The notes under the pieces: model-generated
Seen by the model: the letters and a program-made list of their open reading frames with translations, nothing else
Told to the model about the DNA's origin: nothing
Databases searched by the model: none
Source: Myxococcales bacterium
Lineage (GTDB): Bacteria; Myxococcota_A; Polyangia; Polyangiales; GCA-016699535
Direction: 5' to 3'
NCBI GenBank assembly: GCA_020633325.1
Contig: JACKDX010000002.1
Span: 667,203 to 731,202 of the forward strand
Length of the DNA stretch: 64,000 nucleotides
Part shown: positions 16,910 to 26,516 of the stretch, piece after piece
How positions within the stretch are numbered: the stretch's first letter is position 1
How the letters are laid out: each line of letters begins with the position of its first letter
Made by a program: the position numbers and the translations under genes

Positions 16910-18108
16910 TGTCTGGATGGGCCACAAAAGTCGACTCTTCCTGTCAGGTCATGCTGCCAGCCGCGGAGCGTTTTTTGAGCAAGAACGCAGGCTGCTCGCT
17001 CGATTCTTTTGCCCCCGGGGAAGCGGGCGTCTGCGCGCTTTCGGAACTCCTGCTGGATTTTGCTGAGAAAGATGACGCGACGGAGTTGCAGACATGGGAG
17101 TTCGTCGAGGGCACGGGCGCCTTGCTTTCCTTACTGCTTGCCCATCACATGAAGCCGAGTCGTATGGTTTCCCGCAACGGAGCACACCGGTTACAGTTAG
17201 GAGCCTATGGTTGGTTTGATCCATTCGGAGCAATCGAGCACGTGCTGGGATCCGACGACGTAAAGCGCGCATTTGCACGGCGGCTGGCATTGGCAGAGGC
17301 GGAAGCAGAGGGTGGGGGGCCGGTGGCCCGGGTCCAAAGAGAACTTTCTCGGCAACTTGATTTAGCCCATGCTGATCTTCACGTGAGCGACGTGTTCGAA
17401 TATGACATCGTGCTTAGCAACGGCACGAAAATCAGCCTAGAGCCTGTAGTCACATCCACGATCTCGGGCGGGATGGGCACCGTGAGCAAGGCCGTGTCTC
17501 AACTGATAGCTCTATTGACGACAGGCACCGATCACGCAGAGGTCACGTGGGAACAAGCGCACCAAGCAGTATTCCCTCGCCTGATCGCCCGTGACTATTT
17601 AGAAGGGCTCGGTGAAAAACTGAATCCAGAGAGTCAAATCTGTGTTGAGGAATTCGGCGCGGACGTGGTCATCGCTTTGGTTTTCCGTTATCCTGATCGC
17701 GTGAAGTTCCTGAGTGAGCAAGCACTCGCCCAATGGAGAGTGACGAAGGCCGATGCACAGCACGTAGCTCTTGAGAATCTTATGGCGTGTTCGGTGGCGG
17801 TCAGGTGCTCGAGCATGGATACCAAGCACGGCAGCATGTTGCGCGTACGCCACGGCGACGGTCTCGATGCCGCGCGGCTGCTTTTACCGGATCTTTACCG
17901 GCTGCTCTCGGACAAGTTGGGAGCGGCATCTGTCGCCGTCGGGATCCCGCATCGAGATTCGCTGCTTGCTGTGGCGGGGGATGATGGGAGAATGATCGAC
18001 GTCCTCCGAGAGCGGGTAAGGGCAGAAGTCTTGCACGCGCGCCATCGGATTACCGAACAGCTCTGGAGGCTTCGCAAAAATGCGCTGCCCTGCCTTGTCT
18101 CCCACTAA
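16909..18108 (+). CDS. DUF1444-like protein of unknown function
   Basis: The protein has 399 residues and starts at an ATG sharing its A with the lipB stop codon (TGATG). Residues about 160-395 resemble DUF1444 (YtpQ-like) proteins: YDIVLSNGTKISLEPVV, the AVFPRLI segment, a helix around RVKFLSEQALAQWRVT, ALENL, and a C-terminal VAVGIPHRDSLLAVAGDD, which matches the 'iPnRDfLl' ending I recall for that family. The N-terminal 150 residues are not recognised. There is no signal peptide or membrane helix, so it is cytoplasmic. The coupling to lipB is conserved only in the sense that it is seen here. The family assignment is from memory of motifs and is moderate. Confidence 0.6.
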   Translation: MSGWATKVDSSCQVMLPAAERFLSKNAGCSLDSFAPGEAGVCALSELLLDFAEKDDATELQTWEFVEGTGALLSLLLAHHMKPSRMVSRNGAHRLQLGAYGWFDPFGAIEHVLGSDDVKRAFARRLALAEAEAEGGGPVARVQRELSRQLDLAHADLHVSDVFEYDIVLSNGTKISLEPVVTSTISGGMGTVSKAVSQLIALLTTGTDHAEVTWEQAHQAVFPRLIARDYLEGLGEKLNPESQICVEEFGADVVIALVFRYPDRVKFLSEQALAQWRVTKADAQHVALENLMACSVAVRCSSMDTKHGSMLRVRHGDGLDAARLLLPDLYRLLSDKLGAASVAVGIPHRDSLLAVAGDDGRMIDVLRERVRAEVLHARHRITEQLWRLRKNALPCLVSH

Positions 18109-18122
18109 AAGAGCATGTTGAT

Positions 18123-19049
18123 ATGGTAGGGCGAGTTTTGCTGGTATTGACGGCCGTGTGGGCGGCAGCCGGCGTTTCTGCACAGGAAGCCCCGGGGCTC
18201 GAGCCGGATTGCGCGATACCAACACGGCGACTCGATGCTGCCCTCGACCTAGTCGAGTTGAAAAAAATGGCCGCCCATATGCAATCACGGGACAAGTTGC
18301 AATACGCAATGCGGCAAAGGCGTGCGAGTTTGCTATGCGAGTTGATAGAAGAGCGTCTTCTGGCTGACGAAGCGCGCCGACGCGGACTTGCAGACGTGCT
18401 GATGGTGCGCCGCGCCCTAGATCGCGTCTTGGCCTATGAGCTGATGGAGCGCGTGATGCCACAGGCTGGGCGTCATCCGATCCCTGATGTCGAGATCGAG
18501 CAATACTATCGAGAGCATACGGAGGCCTTCGTACGTCCCGAGCGTGCCAGTTTGGCGCTGATCATGACTGACTCTCTCGAAAAAGCGCACAGTCTGAAAC
18601 AACAGGCTATGCGTCTTCGCGCGCGCGGTTTCGCGAAATTCGTGCGCAAAGTTTCTCTGGATGATTATACGCGGATTCGCGCAGGCCGCACTCCGTGGTT
18701 TTACCGTGGGACTCTAAACAATTATGATCCCGCGGTCGCCGAGGCGGCATTTACTTTGCCGATAGGGGGGAAGTCGGGGCCTTTGCATATCGTGCCCGGC
18801 GCTGACGAACGTTTTTACCTCATCCGTGTGCTTGCGCGTGAGGAGCCCGAGCCCATACCGCTCAGTCGAGTCAAGAGCAGCATTCGGAGTCGCATTCAGT
18901 ATGAACGCCGTGAGAAACTCAAGCGTAGATTTTTGCAAAATTTGGCGGTGCGCTATTGGGATGGCAGGCCCCCCTTGGCGGGAGCGATCAACCGTGACAA
19001 GGTGAACGCAAATGGCGGGACGCCAGTCGAGGGAGCACAAGGGCGATGA
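18123..19049 (+). CDS. Exported parvulin-like peptidyl-prolyl isomerase/chaperone
   Basis: The protein has 308 residues and a signal peptide ending near VSAQEA (about residue 21). It has the layout of SurA/PpiC-type foldases: an N-terminal helical region (about 40-140, with ELIEERLLADEARRRGL), then a parvulin-like segment (about 140-250) containing YYREHTEAFVRPERASL and a GGKSGPLHI stretch, then a helical tail. The isomerase core is short and diverged, so chaperone function without isomerase activity is possible. It is probably periplasmic. It starts 14 bases after the DUF1444-like gene, and its stop overlaps the dapA start (ATGA). Confidence 0.75.
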   Translation: MVGRVLLVLTAVWAAAGVSAQEAPGLEPDCAIPTRRLDAALDLVELKKMAAHMQSRDKLQYAMRQRRASLLCELIEERLLADEARRRGLADVLMVRRALDRVLAYELMERVMPQAGRHPIPDVEIEQYYREHTEAFVRPERASLALIMTDSLEKAHSLKQQAMRLRARGFAKFVRKVSLDDYTRIRAGRTPWFYRGTLNNYDPAVAEAAFTLPIGGKSGPLHIVPGADERFYLIRVLAREEPEPIPLSRVKSSIRSRIQYERREKLKRRFLQNLAVRYWDGRPPLAGAINRDKVNANGGTPVEGAQGR

Positions 19050-19924
19050 CATTTAGAGGAGCAATGACGGCGCTTGTCACGCCATTTAAGGACGGGCAGA
19101 TAGACCAAGAGGCCCTGTCTGATCTGGTGGAGTGGCAAATCGCGCAAGGCATCGATGGCCTTGTGCCGTGCGGCACCACGGGTGAGAGCATCACGTTGAG
19201 CGCCGAAGAACATGCGCGAGTGATCAATATCGTCGTGGAACGGGCCAAACGCCGTGTACCCGTGTTGGCCGGCGCCGGTGCTGCCTCGACGCGTCACACT
19301 GTAGAGCTTTGCCAAGCCGCAAAAGAAGCGAAAGCGGACGGCGTTTTACTGGTGGCGCCGTATTACAATAGGCCGAGCCCGCAAGGGTTGGTCGCACACT
19401 TCGAGGCAGTCCTGCGCGAGGTGTCTTTTCCAACAGTGCTTTACAATATACCGAAGCGCACGGGAGTTGACATGGACCTTGCTGTCCTTGAACGGCTCAG
19501 CGCTCTTTCGGACATCGTCGGCATTAAGGAAGCGACTGGACAGATTTTGCGCAGTCAAGACATTGTTGCGGCATTTGGGACGCGGTTTTGTGTGCTGAGC
19601 GGGGATGACACGATCGTGCTTGGGATTCTCGCGGTGGGCGGCCAGGGAGTCATCAGCGTGACATCGAACGTGGTGCCGGATCGCATCGCGCGCGTGGTTT
19701 CTCTTTTCGACCAGGGCAAAATATGCGAGGCGCGAACGCTTCACCAAAGCCTGTTGCCCCTGCACACCGCATTGTTTTTGGAGAGCAATCCCGGGCCTGT
19801 GAAGGCTGCCTTGGCTCATTTGAACAAAATCTCACTGGAGCTACGGTTACCTCTGGTGCAGCCAGAGCGCGCCATTCTGGACAAGATTCGAGATGCCCTC
19901 ACGGACGTGACGGGGGGCACGTGA
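19046..19924 (+). CDS. dapA: 4-hydroxy-tetrahydrodipicolinate synthase
   Basis: The 292-residue length is normal. It condenses pyruvate with aspartate semialdehyde in the lysine/diaminopimelate pathway. Active-site residues are in place: GTTGES (Thr45), YNIPKRTG (Tyr133) and VGIKEATG (Schiff-base Lys161), at the same positions as in E. coli DapA to within a residue. It is coupled by ATGA to the upstream foldase gene and by GTGA to dapB downstream, so dapA-dapB are co-translated. Confidence 0.97.
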   Translation: MTFRGAMTALVTPFKDGQIDQEALSDLVEWQIAQGIDGLVPCGTTGESITLSAEEHARVINIVVERAKRRVPVLAGAGAASTRHTVELCQAAKEAKADGVLLVAPYYNRPSPQGLVAHFEAVLREVSFPTVLYNIPKRTGVDMDLAVLERLSALSDIVGIKEATGQILRSQDIVAAFGTRFCVLSGDDTIVLGILAVGGQGVISVTSNVVPDRIARVVSLFDQGKICEARTLHQSLLPLHTALFLESNPGPVKAALAHLNKISLELRLPLVQPERAILDKIRDALTDVTGGT

Positions 19925-20739
19925 ACCCATCCTTGCTTCGTCTGGCGGTGGTCGGAGCTGCGGGTCGTATGGGCCGTGCGGTGATAGCCGTGGTGCAGGA
20001 GGATACCGAATCTGAGCTTGTGGGGGCGTTGGATGCGCCCGGATGCCCCGGTCACGGCCAGAGCGTGAGTGCATGGCCAGGCATAAAGACGGCGGCAGTA
20101 TCGTTGACTGACGATATCCACGACGCCACCAAAAGCGCCCAGGTGGTGGTGGACTTTAGCTCACCGACCTCGACCAAACAGCTGCTTGATGTTTGTATTG
20201 CGCGCAACCTGCCAGCGGTGATTGGTACGACAGGACTCGATTCATCGTGCCAAGAGAGTGTGGAGCGACTTGCGAGCACTGCGCCCGTCGTGCAGGCGCC
20301 CAACTTTAGTCAGGGCGTCACGGTGATGTTTCATTTGGCCGAGATTGCAACGCGCTTGCTGGGGCCCGCGTACGATGCCGAGATAATTGAGATGCACCAC
20401 CGATATAAAGTGGATGCTCCCAGCGGGACCGCTTTGCGCCTCGCCCAAAGCGTCGCCGATGCGCGGGGGCTTCGTGATGACTCGTATTGCTTCGGACGTG
20501 AGCGGCATGCCGGCGAGCGTCCACGGGAGCAAATTGGCGTGCTTGCGCTCCGGGGCGGCGGCGTCGTCGGCGATCATACGTTGATCCTGGCCGATCTTAG
20601 CGAGCGGCTTGAGCTAGTGCATCGCGCGCAAGATCGAAGCGTTTTCGCCCGCGGCGCCGTCAGAGCAGCGCACTGGGTCGTGGCTCAAAAGCCGGGACTC
20701 TACGACATGTTCGATGTGCTTGGGATCGCGCAGTCCTAA
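19921..20739 (+). CDS. dapB: 4-hydroxy-tetrahydrodipicolinate reductase
   Basis: The 272-residue reductase follows DapA in diaminopimelate synthesis. It has the NAD(P)-binding GAAGRMG (12-18), IGTTGL, APNFSQGV and the substrate-binding HHRYKVDAPSGTA. I take the GTG at 19921, which overlaps the dapA stop (GTGA) and puts the dinucleotide fold right at the N terminus; an upstream ATG would add 66 residues with no family support. The stop codon overlaps the stop of the convergent lipoprotein gene by four bases, leaving no room for a terminator. Confidence 0.96.
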   Translation: MNPSLLRLAVVGAAGRMGRAVIAVVQEDTESELVGALDAPGCPGHGQSVSAWPGIKTAAVSLTDDIHDATKSAQVVVDFSSPTSTKQLLDVCIARNLPAVIGTTGLDSSCQESVERLASTAPVVQAPNFSQGVTVMFHLAEIATRLLGPAYDAEIIEMHHRYKVDAPSGTALRLAQSVADARGLRDDSYCFGRERHAGERPREQIGVLALRGGGVVGDHTLILADLSERLELVHRAQDRSVFARGAVRAAHWVVAQKPGLYDMFDVLGIAQS

Positions 20740-22733
20740 GGCACATCAATGTAGCAATTACGGACGAACTGCAGGGACTTGATCCTGGGGAGCACTTCGG
20801 GATTATTGGTGCTTAATAGTATCTCGATTTGCAACACCATCCCGCTCGGCTTGGGATCACTAAAGGCAATCACCTGACCGATCTCGCTGACTGAAATGGG
20901 TTCGGTAAAGCTTTCCTCATCGAGCGCCTCGATCCTCGAGGCGCTTCTAGCGCGCACACTGACCGGCGTCTCCGAGGTAATCAAGCCCTCGTCGATGACA
21001 AGCCCTTCCCATTGCGTGCGCTCGCTTGGGCCGGTGCAACCCTGAGCGATGAAACGGTATTTCCCAGGCTCCGCAATCGAGTTCAGACCAAAACCGGTAA
21101 AATCACTATAGGTGTAGGGATTGATGCCAACCTGGTGAATCTTCCAATCGGTGCCGCTAGCTATATCGAACGCGGCAGCATAGCCGCGCGTGTTAGCGGA
21201 ACCATAACAGACAGCCCAAATGTATCCGTTGGCAGAAACGCCGACGCCCACAGGCTGGCTACATCCGATGGCATCGTGGTGCTTGACGAATGATAGGTCG
21301 GCAAGGTTGTACTGCACGACGCTTTGCGCGTCGGAACCGCTGGAGTCCTGACTGAGCGCAACCCAAAGGTGCTCTCGATCCGCTGCGATGCCGCGCCCTC
21401 GTCCGTAATCAACGCCCTCGAGCACCGTCCATGCCTGGGTGTCTGGTTCGTAGCGGTACGCAACGCCGTTGGGCGAGTCGATAGCCGTCACATACACATT
21501 GTCATCGTAGTCTACGGTAATCCCGTAAGTATTACCGGCTTCGCTAGGATATGCGCTGGCATATTCGAAGTCTGTTCCGGCTGCATTAATGAAACCCACC
21601 CCAGGCGTCGTGGCCTCTATCGCGGCTTTGCGGCATACCCACCAGATGCGCCCGTCTCGAGCGGTGACTGCGCCGTAGGGCTTGCAGGCATTGCCGCCGG
21701 ATTCCAAGTCCGATTCGCCAAACACTATGTCGCTGCCATCGCTTCGCTTAGCGATTGCTCCGGTTTTGGGATCCAACGCGACGATGCCCCGTGTACCCAA
21801 GGCGGCGAGAGGGCGTTCGCCCCCGTTAAGTCCGACCCACACCCAACCGGGTGCGCCGTCACGGTTCAGGCCTACGGCAAGAGAGCGCGGAACTCCGTGA
21901 GTACCCCCGACGTTGGCGGTCCAAAGGATGCACTCGTCTTCTGTGCCGATGAACTCTTCAGGATCGTTCGGATCAATTTCACCGTTGCCGTCAGCATCAT
22001 GGCTTGTGCGGATAACACCGTCGTTGTTCCGATCGTCGCAATTGGAAAGCATTTCCTCATCACTGCCGAAATCGCCGAACTTGGTGACCGTCCCCTGGCC
22101 GCTGAACGCACGGTTGGCCACGTATGCCTGGCCGTTCTGATCGACGGCAGTGCGAGAAGGGCAATTGCCGGGCGTGGCAATCTTAGTCCCGTCGTCGGCG
22201 TTATAATAAGGGGACTGACCGCATCCGGGATCCGGTTCAAAGGCATTGTGATTCATCACGCCGACCGCGGTCTGAATGCCTTTTTTGATTGCACTTGGAT
22301 AGCGGGCCAGTTCTTTGCCCGTCTCGGCATCCAGCTTGGAGACCGTGCCTTCTACGGTGTTGGCGATCCAAACATGCAAATAGGTCTTCGCCGTTTGGCC
22401 CAACGTGATGTTGCCATCCTTGTCGAGCACGATACTGTCACTGGAATTGTTACTGTCAGGTTCAGGCCAGCTTTCCCCAAACGGCGGAAACTCGTTCGCG
22501 CTACAATTGAGCTTGGGGGCTGCCACACAGTCGGTACCGCACAGCGTATCGGCGTACTCGTCGGTATCGTCGTCGCAGTCATTGTCCTTGCCGTCACACC
22601 GTTCGGGATCTCCGCTTTTGCCAAACTCGCAGACGATCGGTTTCTCGGGTTCTTTGGCTTTTTTGTCTCCACAGCCGAACAGCGGCGCCAACATCAACGG
22701 GAGAACCCAAACCACGGACCACGTTTTTAACAT
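20736..22733 (-). CDS. Large lipoprotein with MopE-like metal-binding motif and propeller-like body
   Basis: The protein has 665 residues. The start at ATG 22733 is chosen because AGGAG lies six bases upstream and it directly precedes a lipoprotein signal peptide (APLFGC, Cys21). Just after the lipobox is ERCDGKDNDCDDDTDE (about 45-60), the Cys/Asp motif of MopE-type copper/calcium proteins common in myxobacteria. The body (about 100-600) has repeated strands such as TYLHVWIANTVEGTVSKLD, IVALDPKTGAI and YGITVDYDDNVYVTAI, typical of NHL/Vgb-like beta-propellers, with an acidic DADGNGEIDPND loop that may bind calcium. It is probably a surface or periplasmic binding protein of unknown ligand. 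It is convergent with dapB and divergent from the zinc-ribbon gene. Confidence 0.82.
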   Translation of the reverse strand: MLKTWSVVWVLPLMLAPLFGCGDKKAKEPEKPIVCEFGKSGDPERCDGKDNDCDDDTDEYADTLCGTDCVAAPKLNCSANEFPPFGESWPEPDSNNSSDSIVLDKDGNITLGQTAKTYLHVWIANTVEGTVSKLDAETGKELARYPSAIKKGIQTAVGVMNHNAFEPDPGCGQSPYYNADDGTKIATPGNCPSRTAVDQNGQAYVANRAFSGQGTVTKFGDFGSDEEMLSNCDDRNNDGVIRTSHDADGNGEIDPNDPEEFIGTEDECILWTANVGGTHGVPRSLAVGLNRDGAPGWVWVGLNGGERPLAALGTRGIVALDPKTGAIAKRSDGSDIVFGESDLESGGNACKPYGAVTARDGRIWWVCRKAAIEATTPGVGFINAAGTDFEYASAYPSEAGNTYGITVDYDDNVYVTAIDSPNGVAYRYEPDTQAWTVLEGVDYGRGRGIAADREHLWVALSQDSSGSDAQSVVQYNLADLSFVKHHDAIGCSQPVGVGVSANGYIWAVCYGSANTRGYAAAFDIASGTDWKIHQVGINPYTYSDFTGFGLNSIAEPGKYRFIAQGCTGPSERTQWEGLVIDEGLITSETPVSVRARSASRIEALDEESFTEPISVSEIGQVIAFSDPKPSGMVLQIEILLSTNNPEVLPRIKSLQFVRNCYIDVP

Positions 22734-22860
22734 ATGACTCCTGGGGCTTGCCGCAAACCCTTTAAACCGATTGTGGGCAACAGTTGCGCTCGCGGGCAAG
22801 ATATCGGCTACTAAGTTTACCAGGGGAGGCTGAAAGCAACAAGACGATGGCGGGCCCTAC

Positions 22861-24309
22861 ATGGTAGAGTCTCCCGTCATGTCATCGGCGCTTCAGATAT
22901 GTCCCGGGTGTGGCGCAAGTCTGGATTTGGACTCCCGGTTTTGCGGGGCGTGCGGCAACCATTTGATGGGCAGGGGGCAGGGCACAATGGGGAGCGATCG
23001 ACCGGTCGCGGATACCGGCGCGGCGGCATCGTCCGAGGCATGGGCATGGGAAGATGCGACATCTGAGGCTCTGCCAGCACCGGATGATCGCCCCACGCCG
23101 GACGAATCGCTCCCCCGAGTGCCTAACCGGCGAGCTCGGGGCTTGTCCGTCGCATTGTTCATCGTGTTCATGGTGCTTTCGGCCGCAGCGGGATATGGGG
23201 GTGTTCTTTGGTGGCAAGCGCGGATCAATCAACTCGACGTGATGGTGGAGCAAACGGATCGGGGACAAATGCTTTTCGTAAAACCGCATGCCCGCGCTGT
23301 CGGGATGCGTGTGCGCTTTGGTGAGCGAGAGCTACTGTTGGGTCCCTCGGGCGTGCGTTTTGCGCTGGATGTGGAATCAATGCGTGTGGGAGAAAACCAG
23401 GTGGCGCTGCTTCTCATTGACAAACACGGACGCGGCCGGCCGATCAAGACCACGATTTTGGTTCCCTATCGCGTGCGTTTCGATCGTGAAGGGCTCAACC
23501 ACCTGCCCATGACGTTAGACTTTGTGATTGAGGTGCTGCCAACGAGTCGCGTCACGGTGGACAATGAGCCCTTGGCTTTGGATGCCGCCGGCCGGGGCCG
23601 CAAGCGATATGTGATCCAAGAAATTCCGCGCGAGGAGGGACCCTACGAACACGAAACGCATTATACCATTCGTTCAACCAAGTTCAAAACCATTCAGGGC
23701 GTTTTGCGACTTTTTGTACCAAAAACGGCTGTCCAATTAAGCACGCCCGCAGATTTCGCAGTCGTTCTGTCCGACACCATCGAGGTTTCCGGCACTACCC
23801 ATCGCGATGCGAAAGTCGCCATCAACGATCAACAGGTGTCGCTACACGATGGCGAGTTCAGGCACAGGGTGCCCTTGAAGGGGCTTGGGCTACATACGCT
23901 GGACATTGTGGCACAGGAGCCTTTGCGGATGCCGCGCCGTTTAGCTTTACACGTTTACCGGGTGAGCAGTCTCAAGCAGGAGGCGACGCGCTTTCATGCC
24001 GATCCTAGGCTCACGTACCGGGTGATCGCGAAGGACCCCGCTGCGTACCGAGGGCAACATATTCGGATCGTGGGCAAGGTATTCAATGTTACCATCGAAG
24101 ATGGAAAAGTGATGCTGCAAATGCAAGCCCGCGAGTGTGACGATGAGCTGTGCCCTTTATGGATCGCCCTTCCCACGATGGCGAACATCCAGCATGGCAG
24201 CACGATAACTGTCCTTGGCACGATCGCAGGCGCGCAGCCCTTTAAAACTCCGTCGGGTAAGATCAGCACGATACCGCGGATCGACGCCATCCTGGCCGTG
24301 CCTCAGTGA
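22861..24309 (+). CDS. Zinc-ribbon membrane protein with periplasmic beta-rich domain
   Basis: The protein has 482 residues. A double-CxxC zinc ribbon (CPGC...CGAC, Cys14/17/28/31) is followed by an acidic Pro/Ala-rich linker, one transmembrane helix (about 95-118, LSVALFIVFMVLSAAAGYGG), and about 360 extracytoplasmic residues rich in beta strands. These include a segment like a bacterial surface Ig-type domain (FAVVLSDTIEVSGTTHRDAKVAINDQQV) and an OB-like ending (YRGQHIRIVGKVFNVTIEDG). No enzyme motif was found. Two starts are possible, 22861 and the ATG at 22879. It precedes queA by 27 bases on the same strand but has no evident functional link to it. Confidence 0.72.
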   Translation: MVESPVMSSALQICPGCGASLDLDSRFCGACGNHLMGRGQGTMGSDRPVADTGAAASSEAWAWEDATSEALPAPDDRPTPDESLPRVPNRRARGLSVALFIVFMVLSAAAGYGGVLWWQARINQLDVMVEQTDRGQMLFVKPHARAVGMRVRFGERELLLGPSGVRFALDVESMRVGENQVALLLIDKHGRGRPIKTTILVPYRVRFDREGLNHLPMTLDFVIEVLPTSRVTVDNEPLALDAAGRGRKRYVIQEIPREEGPYEHETHYTIRSTKFKTIQGVLRLFVPKTAVQLSTPADFAVVLSDTIEVSGTTHRDAKVAINDQQVSLHDGEFRHRVPLKGLGLHTLDIVAQEPLRMPRRLALHVYRVSSLKQEATRFHADPRLTYRVIAKDPAAYRGQHIRIVGKVFNVTIEDGKVMLQMQARECDDELCPLWIALPTMANIQHGSTITVLGTIAGAQPFKTPSGKISTIPRIDAILAVPQ

Positions 24310-24336
24310 CCGCCCCTTAACACCGCCTTTCCTTCG

Positions 24337-25401
24337 ATGGATGCATCTGAACTCGACTACGAATTGCCGCCTGGGCACATTGCCCAGTCTCCGCTCAGAG
24401 ATCGGCACCTCGCGCGCCTGCTGCTGTTAAATACGAGCGACGGGGCGATGTCTCATGCCACGGTCGGGGACTTGCCCCACCTTATTAAACCAGCGCTATT
24501 TGTGGTGAACAACACGCGCGTCTTTCCAGCCCGTCTGTTGGGGCATAAGACCAAGACCGGCGGGAAGGTGGAGCTGTTGCTCGTGGAACGCGATGGCGAT
24601 GTCGGAACGAGCGAAGAGTGGCGAGCCTACGGCAAGGCCTCGCAGGGGTTTGCCCCTGGGATGGAGCTGTCGTTTCCTCAACCGCTCCACGCCAAGGTCA
24701 TGGCGGTCCATCAGAACGGATTGTTGACAGTACGATTGGCGGCCGACCGGCCCATCATGGAGACGCTACAAGACGTGGGAATGCTGCCATTGCCGGGCTA
24801 CATTCGTCGCGCTCCTACGCTGCAGGATGCCGAGCGCTATCAAACCGTGTTTGCAAAAGAATCGGGTGCCGTAGCCGCACCCACGGCGGGATTGCATTTT
24901 GACCATGCGCTGTTGGATCAGATAGCAGCATGCGGTCACCAGGTGGCGGAGGTGACGCTTCACGTAGGCATAGGGACGTTTGCGCCCCTGCGCACCTCTC
25001 GTCTTGAGGATCATCACATGCATGCCGAACATTTCTCCATCTCTAAATCCACTGCAACACGGATTCGCGAGGCAAAGGCTGCGCTGCGACCTGTGGTGGC
25101 CGTCGGGACGACGGTGGCGCGAACATTGGAGAGCGTGGCGGCAGCAAATGACTGCTTCCCTGCTTCATCCGGACAGACAACGCTGTTTGTGTATCCACCC
25201 TTTCAGTTTCGTTGTGTGGATGTCTTAATGACGAACTTCCATCTCCCCCGATCGACACTGCTGGCAATGGTGATGGCGTTTGGCGGGAAAGAACAAGTCA
25301 AGGCCGCCTACCGCGCAGCTGTGCAGAAGAACTATCGCTTTTTTAGTTATGGCGATGCAATGTTGCTATGTCCGGGCAAGTGGCAAAGAAGGCAGACGTG
25401 A
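24337..25401 (+). CDS. queA: S-adenosylmethionine:tRNA ribosyltransferase-isomerase
   Basis: The 354-residue length is normal for QueA. It carries the ribosyl part of SAM onto preQ1 at the tRNA wobble position to give epoxyqueuosine. Family stretches are FDYELP-like LDYELPPGHIAQSP at the N terminus, VVNNTRVFPARLLG, APTAGLHFD, LHVGIGTFAPLR, and TNFHLPRSTLLAMVMAFGG. The downstream gene tgt encodes the preceding enzyme of the same pathway and overlaps the queA stop, so they form a queuosine unit. Confidence 0.96.
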   Translation: MDASELDYELPPGHIAQSPLRDRHLARLLLLNTSDGAMSHATVGDLPHLIKPALFVVNNTRVFPARLLGHKTKTGGKVELLLVERDGDVGTSEEWRAYGKASQGFAPGMELSFPQPLHAKVMAVHQNGLLTVRLAADRPIMETLQDVGMLPLPGYIRRAPTLQDAERYQTVFAKESGAVAAPTAGLHFDHALLDQIAACGHQVAEVTLHVGIGTFAPLRTSRLEDHHMHAEHFSISKSTATRIREAKAALRPVVAVGTTVARTLESVAAANDCFPASSGQTTLFVYPPFQFRCVDVLMTNFHLPRSTLLAMVMAFGGKEQVKAAYRAAVQKNYRFFSYGDAMLLCPGKWQRRQT

Positions 25402-26516
25402 CCCAGCAGGCATTGCATTTTGAGATAGTCGGTGTGGATCAAAACGCGAGGCTAGGCCGCATCAGCACAGCCCACGGCGTGGTGGAAACGCCAGCGTTCA
25501 TGCCGGTGGGCACCTTGGCAACCGTGAAATCGCTGGCGCCCCACGAAGTCGCTGAAACCGGTGCGCGCATGATATTGGCCAACACCTATCATCTGTGGCT
25601 CCGGCCCGGGGCGGACTGCATCGCCAGCTTGGGAGGCGTCCAAAAATTCATGGCCTGGCCGCATGCGGTTTTGACGGACAGCGGTGGCTATCAAGTGTAT
25701 TCGCTGGCAAAGCTTAGAAAAATCAGCGACGACGGAGTGAGCTTTCGTTCTCATCTGAGCGGGGAGCTGAAGTTCCTCACGCCTGAAATTGCCCTGCATG
25801 TGCAGGGTCGTTTGGGGTCGGACATCGCAATGGTGCTCGATGAATGCCCACCTGCCAACGCAGCTCGGCCCCTCATTGAAACCGCCATGCGGCGAACAAC
25901 TGCATGGGCCAAGAGAAGTCTTGATGTCCCTGACGTGCCCGGGCAGGCCCGCTTTGGCATTGTGCAGGGAGGCACCCATCTCGACCTCAGATCGGCTCAC
26001 TTGGATGAGATTGCGGCCATGCCCTTTGCGGGTCTTGCGCTTGGCGGTTTTAGTGTCGGAGAACCGCCTGAAAAGATGCATGAACTGCTTGATCAGCTCG
26101 CCTTTCGCATGCCACAGGAGCGGCCGAGGTACCTCATGGGTGTGGGAACACCCAAAGATCTGCTCATGGGCGTTATGGCAGGGATTGATATGTTTGACTG
26201 CGTCCTTCCCACCCGCAATGGCCGCAATGGCCAGGCTTTTACTTCACACGGGCCATTGAATCTCAAAAACGCGCGTCACCGCGAGGATTCTTCGCCCATT
26301 GATGCATGTTGCGAGTGCTCGGTCTGTCACACCTTCAGCCGAGCGTACGTGCGGCATCTGTTTCATGCACATGAAATGTTGGGGCCCCGATTGATCAGTC
26401 AACACAATCTTCACTTTTATGGCGCGCTGATGGCGGGCGCCCGTCGGGCGATTGCCACACGCGCGTACGGTCGTTACGTTCAAGACACGTTGGCGCGACT
26501 AGAGGGACCAAACTAG
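25398..26516 (+). CDS. tgt: tRNA-guanine transglycosylase (queuine tRNA-ribosyltransferase)
   Basis: The protein has 372 residues from GTG 25398, which overlaps the queA stop (GTGA) and has AAGAAGG five bases upstream; ATG at 25368 lacks a ribosome-binding site. Tgt exchanges guanine 34 for preQ1. Motifs are TPAFMPVGT, LANTYHLWLRPG, LTDSGGYQVYSL (general-base Asp), FGIVQGG, MFDCVLPTRNGRNG (nucleophile Asp) and the zinc site C-x-C-x2-C-x24-H around CECSVCHTFSRAYVRHLF. The stop overlaps the stop of the convergent ClC gene in CTAG. Confidence 0.96.
   Translation: MTQQALHFEIVGVDQNARLGRISTAHGVVETPAFMPVGTLATVKSLAPHEVAETGARMILANTYHLWLRPGADCIASLGGVQKFMAWPHAVLTDSGGYQVYSLAKLRKISDDGVSFRSHLSGELKFLTPEIALHVQGRLGSDIAMVLDECPPANAARPLIETAMRRTTAWAKRSLDVPDVPGQARFGIVQGGTHLDLRSAHLDEIAAMPFAGLALGGFSVGEPPEKMHELLDQLAFRMPQERPRYLMGVGTPKDLLMGVMAGIDMFDCVLPTRNGRNGQAFTSHGPLNLKNARHREDSSPIDACCECSVCHTFSRAYVRHLFHAHEMLGPRLISQHNLHFYGALMAGARRAIATRAYGRYVQDTLARLEGPN

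Noticed and set aside
21324..22730. Long plus-strand open frame of 468 codons
   Set aside because: It lies wholly antisense to the MopE-motif lipoprotein gene, has no domain-like sequence, and the minus-strand gene has a lipobox, metal motif and ribosome-binding site.
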